Shown here one piece after another: positions 40,140 through 45,615 of a stretch of 45,615 bases of DNA. Within the stretch, counting starts at the first letter, position 1, and each line of letters begins with the position of its first letter. Under the pieces are notes generated by a model. The model was not told the DNA's origin. It ran no database searches and was given only the letters and a program-made list of their open reading frames with translations. The DNA is from CAZNER01 sp964572065 (GTDB taxonomy: Bacteria; Patescibacteriota; Dojkabacteria; JAHIVN01), in assembly GCA_964572065.1 (NCBI GenBank), contig CAZNER010000005.1:1-45615 (forward strand), written 5' to 3'. A program made the position numbers and the translations under genes.

Positions 40140-43061
40140 ATGTTTAATTTTATAAAGAAGTTTTTTGATAGTAATGAGAGACAGCTGAAGAAGATGCAGC
40201 CGTTTGTAGAACAAGTTAATGGCTTAGAGAAGAAAGTATCAGCAATGAGTAATGAAGATATGAAGAAAAGGATTAGTGAGATTCGGAATGAAATTGAGAT
40301 CTTAGTTGAGAAGGTTCCAAAAGAAGCTAAATCATCTATAAAGGTTAGGGATTATAAGAAAGATTTACCTGATTATGAAATTTCAATTACTTCTGAACTT
40401 AAAGAGTATTTACCTGAAGTTTTTGCCATAGTAAGAGAGATTACTAAAAGGAAATATAGTAGAAGGCATTATGATGTACAAATATTGGCTGGAATTATTC
40501 TTGCCTATGGGGATAACTTAGTAGAATTAAAAACAGGTGAAGGGAAGACACAGGTTTTTCATTTACCTACAGCTCTTTTTGCACTAACTGGAAGAGGTGC
40601 GCATGTTATAACAGTAAATGAATATTTAGCAAGAAGAGATGGGGAGTATGCAGGGCATATACTGAGTGAGATAGGTTTATCAGTTGGAGTGATTATCCCA
40701 AGAGAATCATATAAATTTGTTCCAGATACTGAATTAAAGGAAGTAAAAGGGGAAGATATGTACAATGAAAGAATGGATGTAGATATAAAAAATCCTGGTG
40801 ATGTAAGAGGCTGGAATTTAGTAAAATGTAGTAAGAAAGAAGCTTATGATTGTGATGTTGTTTATGGAATTAATAATGAGTTTGGATTTGATTATCTCCG
40901 GGATAATATGGTATCAAGACTAGAGAATGTGGTTCAGCGGGAGTTATATTATTGTATAATCGATGAGGTTGATTCGATACTGATTGATGAGGCTAGAACA
41001 CCATTAATAATTTCTGCACCAGCAGAAGAATCAAATGAATTGTATTTAAGATTTGCTAGGATTGTCCCTCGTTTAGATTCAAAAGAAGATTATACAATTG
41101 ATGAAAAGTCACATAGTGCTGTATTGACAGATAGAGGTATAGTAAAAGTTGAAAAAATGCTTAATGTAAAAAATTTATGGGAAGATTATAAACTTGCACA
41201 TCATCTAGAAAATGCTTTGAAAGCTTATACATTATATAAGAAAGATGATGAGTATATTATAAAAGATGGGAAAGTACTTATTGTAGATCAATTTACTGGT
41301 AGGGTATTGCCTGGTAGGAGATATAGTGAGGGGTTACATCAAGCTATTGAAGCTAAGGAGAATGTTGAAATTCAGAAGGAATCAAAGACTTTAGCTACTA
41401 TTACATTCCAGAATTTTTTCAGGTTATACAGAATACTAGGTGGAGGTTCTGGAACAGTTATAACTGAGGCCGAAGAATTTTATAAAATATATAATCTCGA
41501 CTCGTATAGAGTACCAACCAATAAACCTTTAATTAGGAAGGATATGACTGATAGAGTTTATAAAAATCAAGAGGCAAAATTCAATGCTGTAGTTGAAGAA
41601 ATTATACAGAAGAATAAGAAAGAGCAGCCTGTATTGGTTGGAACTACTTCTGTTGAGAAAAGTGAATATTTGTCGAAATTGCTAGATAAGAATGGAGTTG
41701 ATCACGAGGTGTTGAATGCTAAGTATCATGAGAGAGAAGCTCATATTGTTGAGAAAGCTGGAGAGAAAAATGCTGTAACAATAGCTACAAATATGGCTGG
41801 TAGAGGTACAGATATAAGGTTGGGAGAGGGTGTAACTGGATTTGGTGGTTTACATGTTATTGGAACAGAGCGACACGAGGCTAGACGAATTGATAATCAG
41901 TTAAGGGGTAGAAGTGGACGTCAAGGGGATCCAGGCTCGAGTAGGTTCTATGTGTCACTAGATGACGAAATTATGCGTCTGCAGGGGGGACAGATGATAC
42001 AGTCTTTAATGGAGAAGACGAATATACCAGATGATATGCCAATTGAGTCAAAATTGGTTGGAAATGCCATAGAAAGAGCACAAAAAAGAATGGAAGGGTA
42101 TCATTTTGATATGAGAAACAATGTTGTGAAATATGATGACGTTATGAATAGGCAGAGAGAAATTTTTTATACAAAGAGAAGAAATATATTGAAGAATTCA
42201 GATTTAATTTCTAAAGAGGCTGATAAAGTAAATAAAGAAGAAATTAAAGAAGTTAAGAAGGATCTAATGGAGAAATACAAAGAAGATATTTTGGGCGAAG
42301 TCGAAGTCATAATAAATAATCATTATGTTGGTGAGGAAAATGTAGAAGTATCTAATATGATAGATGATTATCTAGATTTAGCTGATGATAGAGCTATTTT
42401 AAGTTCTTTTTTAAGTGTTTCTAAAAAGAGTAAGTTGTTAAATATAAATACAAAAGATATAGAGAAATTTGAGCCAAAAAAACAGTTGAAAGAAGCACTA
42501 GGAGGTAAAGAAAGGTCGGAAGTAAGCGAATTATTAAAACATGTAACTTTAGGAATGATTGAGTCTAAAAAGAAGGAGTTAGGAGAAGATGAATTTTTGA
42601 AGATATCAGGTTTGTTGCAATTGCAAGTTATGGATCAATTATGGAGTGACCATTTGGATGTAATGAAGGATTTGAGAGAAGGTATTGGATTAAGGGGAGT
42701 TGCTCAAAGAGATCCATTAGTAGAATATAAAAATGAAGGATTTGAATATTTTGATGATTTAATAGAATCTATATCAGCACGTTTTACAAGAAGAATTTTT
42801 AAGGTTCATAGAATAAAAGAAAGAGGACCTCAGACGAATATCAGAACAAATGTGGGCCAAATTCAAGATATACTGACAGGAAATCGTGAGATGACCAATG
42901 CTGTAAGAAAATATCTTCAAAATAAGAGCCAAAGTCCAGTAAAGAGTAAGAAAGGTAAGAAAAAGAAAACTATAGTAAAGGGGCATAAGATTGGAAGAAA
43001 TGATCCATGTCCTTGTGGAAGTGGGAAAAAGTATAAAAAATGCTGCGGTAAAAATATATAA
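40140..43061 (+). CDS. secA: Preprotein translocase ATPase SecA
   Basis: 973 residues. Walker A is LKTGEGKTQ (132-137 TGEGKT), DEAD-like motif IIDEVDSILIDEARTPLIIS, then NNEFGFDYLRDNM, TNMAGRGTDI, GTERHEARRIDNQLRGRSGR (in part) and the helical scaffold. The C-terminal zinc-binding motif GRNDPCPCGSGKKYKKCC is present. About 40 extra residues (VPDTELKEVKGED...GWNLVKCSKKEA) lie between the SVGVI strand and YGINNEFGFDY. SecA drives protein export through SecY, also in this window. AGGAG at -10 is one of the few plausible Shine-Dalgarno sites here. Confidence 0.97.
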   Translation: MFNFIKKFFDSNERQLKKMQPFVEQVNGLEKKVSAMSNEDMKKRISEIRNEIEILVEKVPKEAKSSIKVRDYKKDLPDYEISITSELKEYLPEVFAIVREITKRKYSRRHYDVQILAGIILAYGDNLVELKTGEGKTQVFHLPTALFALTGRGAHVITVNEYLARRDGEYAGHILSEIGLSVGVIIPRESYKFVPDTELKEVKGEDMYNERMDVDIKNPGDVRGWNLVKCSKKEAYDCDVVYGINNEFGFDYLRDNMVSRLENVVQRELYYCIIDEVDSILIDEARTPLIISAPAEESNELYLRFARIVPRLDSKEDYTIDEKSHSAVLTDRGIVKVEKMLNVKNLWEDYKLAHHLENALKAYTLYKKDDEYIIKDGKVLIVDQFTGRVLPGRRYSEGLHQAIEAKENVEIQKESKTLATITFQNFFRLYRILGGGSGTVITEAEEFYKIYNLDSYRVPTNKPLIRKDMTDRVYKNQEAKFNAVVEEIIQKNKKEQPVLVGTTSVEKSEYLSKLLDKNGVDHEVLNAKYHEREAHIVEKAGEKNAVTIATNMAGRGTDIRLGEGVTGFGGLHVIGTERHEARRIDNQLRGRSGRQGDPGSSRFYVSLDDEIMRLQGGQMIQSLMEKTNIPDDMPIESKLVGNAIERAQKRMEGYHFDMRNNVVKYDDVMNRQREIFYTKRRNILKNSDLISKEADKVNKEEIKEVKKDLMEKYKEDILGEVEVIINNHYVGEENVEVSNMIDDYLDLADDRAILSSFLSVSKKSKLLNINTKDIEKFEPKKQLKEALGGKERSEVSELLKHVTLGMIESKKKELGEDEFLKISGLLQLQVMDQLWSDHLDVMKDLREGIGLRGVAQRDPLVEYKNEGFEYFDDLIESISARFTRRIFKVHRIKERGPQTNIRTNVGQIQDILTGNREMTNAVRKYLQNKSQSPVKSKKGKKKKTIVKGHKIGRNDPCPCGSGKKYKKCCGKNI

Positions 43062-43074
43062 TTATTTATAGTTG

Positions 43075-43106
43075 AAATACATTGATATAATTTGTATTAT
43101 GTATTT
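43075..43106 (+). promoter_or_regulatory. Hairpin and possible promoter between secA and the MopE-repeat gene
   Basis: AAATACAT (43075-43082) and ATGTATTT (43099-43106) form a perfect 8-bp inverted repeat with a 16-base loop. It overlaps a possible promoter, TTGAAA (43073-43078), 16-base spacer, TATTAT (43095-43100). Either reading is possible; an operator would also fit. Confidence 0.3.
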
Positions 43107-43144
43107 GAAATATAAATTTTATAAGCATATTCTTCTGCCTATTA

Positions 43145-45133
43145 ATGAGGAAAAAGAAAAAAGAAGGCTCAAATAGATCATTACTTTTATTTAAATCAAT
43201 AATTGTCTTTATATCTTTATTATCAGTTATTTCATTATCATATATTGCTTATCTATTTATCTTATATCCTTCCAGTGAATATTCTGTTTATAAAAAAGAA
43301 GTAGCTGAGCTGCCTAAAACGGGAGATCAAGATAAATACCATGTTTTTATTACATCAGCTACTTATGGAGGTGATTTTGGTGGAAGAAATTTTGCAGATA
43401 GTGAATGTGATAGATTAGGAGAATTTGGTGAGTGGGTGGCATTTATAGGTACAGATGATCAAGAGGCTTTTTCAAGACCCAAAGAAACGATATATTATTT
43501 AATGGATAATTCAACAGTAGTTGTTGATTGGAGTAGTGGTATTGTTGAAGGAGCAATAACTAATAATATAAATAAAAATGAACATGGGGAGGTATTATCC
43601 GATGCGAAGGTTTGGACTGGATATGGAATAGGGCTTTCAGAGAGCTGTAATAATTGGACATCAACAACATATATTGGCGGAGGGGGTGAAGGGATAAATA
43701 ATGATGTTAATGATTGGTATGATGATGCATTAGCTTCATGTAATAAAAGTAATCATTTATATTGCTTTGAAGTATTAAAGGATAGTGATAGTGATGGGTA
43801 TAATGAAGATGTCGATTGCGATGATAGTAATTCTGCTGTCTATCCATCAGCACCAGAGATATGTGATGGATTGGATAATAATTGTGATGGTGTAGTACCT
43901 AATAATGAAAGAGATGGTGATAGTGATAGATATAGAGTATGTGATGGTGATTGTGATGATAATAATAATTTAATATATCCTTTAGCATCAGAGATATGTG
44001 ATGGCTTAGATAATAATTGTGATGGAGTAGTGCCTAATAATGAACGAGATATTGATAGTGACGGATATAAAGTTTGTGATGGAGACTGTAATGATAGTAG
44101 TAGTGCAGTTAATCCGTCAGTTTCAGATATATGTGATGGAGTTGACAATGATTGTGATGGTAGTACTGATGAGGGGTTAATAAGATCATGTGGTACAAAT
44201 GTAGGAATATGTACTAAAGGAATAGAGAAATGTGTTAATGGCGTATGGGGAAATTGTAATGGTGTTCAGCCTCAAAAGGAAGTTTGTGATGGTCTTGATA
44301 ATGATTGTAACGGTATAATTGACGAGGGATGTAGTTGTGATTCTGGTACAACACAGCCATGTGGTACTGATATTGGTATATGCCGTGTTGGAACACAGTG
44401 GTGTGAGGGAGGGGCTTGGGGGAAATGTTATGGTAATATCGATCCTGGTTTTGAAATATGTGATGGACGTGATAATGATTGTGATGGTAATATTGATGAA
44501 AGTCTTAATCGTTCATGTGGTTCTGATATCGGAGAATGTGAGAAAGGAGTTCAGTATTGTATTGATGGTGAGTGGGGAGAGTGTCAAGGAGGCGTACAGG
44601 CAGTAGATGAAAGTTGTGATAGTCTCGATAATAATTGCGATGGGGCTGTTGATGAAGGTTGTATTTGTCAGTTAGGGGAAGAAAGAGTATGCGGTATAGA
44701 TACTGGAGAATGTGAAGGAGGAATTCAAACATGTGTTGATGAAGAATGGGGTGAATGTGAAGGAGGAAAAGGACTTGAAGAAGAAATATGTGACGATTTA
44801 GATAATGATTGTGATGGAGAGATAGATGAAGATTATGTATGTGAAGAAGAGGAAGAAAAGGAAAGAGAGAAAGAAATGGATGTTGAATTAACAGATTCAA
44901 TAGAAGATCATATAGATACCGGTAAGAGTGTATTTTCTGCGGCAAAAGATATATTTAGTAAAATAAGAGCGTATATAATTATATTGTTTGCAATATCATT
45001 TTCTATCTTATTAGGATATATAGGGTATAAAAAGTTTATTAGATATAGAAAGGATAAGAAAGAAAATGTATTTAGAAAGTCAGAGAAAGTAAAGTCAAAG
45101 GATACAAAGAAGAGTCCTCTTTCGAATAGTTAG
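43145..45133 (+). CDS. Surface protein with DUF1554 domain and seven MopE-type Cys/Asp repeats
   Basis: 662 residues. A membrane segment (about 18-41) is followed by LPKTG (56-60), then a DUF1554-like domain (about 64-210: HVFITSATYGGDFGGRNFAD, KVWTGYGIG, HLYCFEV). From 213 to 565 come Cys- and Asp-rich repeats: seven CDGxDNxCDG-type units (putative metal-binding motif, PF11617-like, as in MopE), with four SCGxxxGxCxxGxxxCxxGxWGxC units between them. The acidic tail is followed by a second membrane segment (about 609-626) and a basic cytoplasmic end. With a TM at each end the repeats would form an outward loop that may bind calcium or copper. Likely an adhesion or metal-binding surface protein. 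Confidence 0.82.
   Translation: MRKKKKEGSNRSLLLFKSIIVFISLLSVISLSYIAYLFILYPSSEYSVYKKEVAELPKTGDQDKYHVFITSATYGGDFGGRNFADSECDRLGEFGEWVAFIGTDDQEAFSRPKETIYYLMDNSTVVVDWSSGIVEGAITNNINKNEHGEVLSDAKVWTGYGIGLSESCNNWTSTTYIGGGGEGINNDVNDWYDDALASCNKSNHLYCFEVLKDSDSDGYNEDVDCDDSNSAVYPSAPEICDGLDNNCDGVVPNNERDGDSDRYRVCDGDCDDNNNLIYPLASEICDGLDNNCDGVVPNNERDIDSDGYKVCDGDCNDSSSAVNPSVSDICDGVDNDCDGSTDEGLIRSCGTNVGICTKGIEKCVNGVWGNCNGVQPQKEVCDGLDNDCNGIIDEGCSCDSGTTQPCGTDIGICRVGTQWCEGGAWGKCYGNIDPGFEICDGRDNDCDGNIDESLNRSCGSDIGECEKGVQYCIDGEWGECQGGVQAVDESCDSLDNNCDGAVDEGCICQLGEERVCGIDTGECEGGIQTCVDEEWGECEGGKGLEEEICDDLDNDCDGEIDEDYVCEEEEEKEREKEMDVELTDSIEDHIDTGKSVFSAAKDIFSKIRAYIIILFAISFSILLGYIGYKKFIRYRKDKKENVFRKSEKVKSKDTKKSPLSNS
43781..44163 (+). 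repeat. 135-bp tandem repeats within the MopE-type gene
   Basis: Units begin at about 43856, 43991 and 44126 (each starting near GAGATATGTGATGG), with a partial unit before. Period 135 bases = 45 codons. The first two units are highly similar at DNA level, including a shared VVPNNERD segment that differs from the later repeats. Confidence 0.7.
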
Positions 45134-45615
45134 TAGATAAATACACATATTAGAAATTTAAAAGTTGCTTTGGATAGATTTTTATTATGTTATTTATTTG
45201 ATATATATTAGTAGTAATTTTTATGCAATAAAATTTATTATTATAGAGGAAATATATGTTTTGATAAAGAAGGTAATTTAATTTAATATAAATGAAATTG
45301 CAGTAGTATCTTTTTATTTTATGTAACATTCTAACTAAGGATAAAGAGGATTTATGTCTATTAGTATTCATTAAAGAGGGAATATAACCGATATATATAT
45401 GTTATAAAATAAAAGATTACATTTTTTATTAATTTGATAGATAAATAGATAAGATAGTAATTTTCGAAAGTTAGTATATCTAACAAATGGATTGGGTAGG
45501 GTAATATTTTATATATAAATGTTATTTAAATTGGATAAATTCTAAATCTTGATATTAATAATATATAACAAATTTATTTATAATAGATAGTATATCGTGT
45601 AAAAATTTTGAATTA
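45134..45615. other. Gene-free AT-rich 3' end
   Basis: About 480 bases after the last stop show no credible reading frame on either strand. I see no tRNA-like cloverleaf, no repeat array and no strong terminator. The final TATAAT-like element (TTTATAATAG near 45580) may belong to a gene beyond the window. Confidence 0.5.

Noticed and set aside
44319..44945. Overlapping frames on both strands in the Cys-rich repeat region
   Set aside because: They arise from the repetitive DNA of the real gene and show repetitive His/Leu or Val/Ile content without domain features.
45150..45371. Minus-strand frame of 73 codons in the final gap
   Set aside because: Composition is nearly all Ile, Asn, Tyr and Lys, as expected from random AT-rich DNA, and there is no recognisable motif.
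1..45615. TGA reassigned to glycine (code 25), as in some CPR
   Set aside because: TGA is the natural stop of sufU, rplC, rplX, the HAD gene and the first glycosyltransferase; no conserved glycine position uses TGA.
1..45615. tRNA, rRNA, CRISPR arrays, insertion sequences
   Set aside because: I looked in all gaps over 100 bases and saw no cloverleaf, regular spaced repeats or transposase-like frames.

Overview
The window is about 45.6 kb of very AT-rich bacterial DNA, with essentially every gene on the + strand. Several features point to a Candidate Phyla Radiation (Patescibacteria) genome. The S10-spc-alpha ribosomal superoperon is complete except for rpmD (L30), as is usual in that group. 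Many ribosomal proteins carry lysine-rich tails. The downstream genes are typical CPR surface and secretion genes: DUF4012, PrgI/TraC/VirB4, a CAP protein and MopE-type repeats. TGA is used as a stop codon (sufU, rplC, rplX), so this is not a code-25 lineage such as Gracilibacteria or Absconditabacteria. Dojkabacteria (WS6) or a relative would fit, but that is an inference. Most genes lack a Shine-Dalgarno motif and have only A/T-rich leaders.

Layout. 1-1031: end of a membrane protein, then a truncated AbiEii-type nucleotidyltransferase remnant. 1032-3389: a HAD hydrolase, then sufS and sufU. 3485-6975: fusA and tuf without the usual rpsL/rpsG; tuf ends at a good terminator. 7088-24739: rpsJ, a putative attenuator, then rplC-(new membrane-protein gene)-rplD-rplW-rplB-rpsS-rplV-rpsC-rplP-rpmC-rpsQ-rplN-rplX-rplE-rpsN-rpsH-rplF-rplR-rpsE-rplO-secY-adk-map-infA-rpmJ-rpsM-rpsK-rpsD-rpoA-rplQ-rplM-rpsI. 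24878-29158: a PEGA-like membrane protein, an SDR-DUF4012 fusion and greA. 29342-36513: a type IV secretion-like module (PrgI, TraC-N, VirB4, a two-TM protein, a membrane-anchored CAP protein and a polytopic protein). 36536-45133: hpf, two GT4 glycosyltransferases, thpR, secA and a DUF1554/MopE-repeat surface protein. The last 480 bases contain no gene that I can support.

The most interesting region is rpsJ-rplD. Ribosomal protein L4 carries an extra C-terminal helix-hairpin-helix domain that closely resembles the RNA polymerase alpha C-terminal domain encoded about 14 kb downstream. The rplC-rplD unit is preceded by a terminator hairpin that overlaps an alternative hairpin, which is the layout of an attenuator. 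An unrecognised membrane-anchored protein gene is wedged between rplC and rplD and overlaps both. In other bacteria L4 represses its own operon, partly by attenuation, so these parts could form a modified autoregulatory circuit; that step is inference.

The other standout is EF-Tu, whose guanine-binding NKxD motif reads NIFD and whose SAL motif reads NAL. The secretion module and the surface proteins around it (CAP, PEGA, DUF4012, MopE) look like a cell-envelope or host-contact system of the kind expected in an episymbiont.
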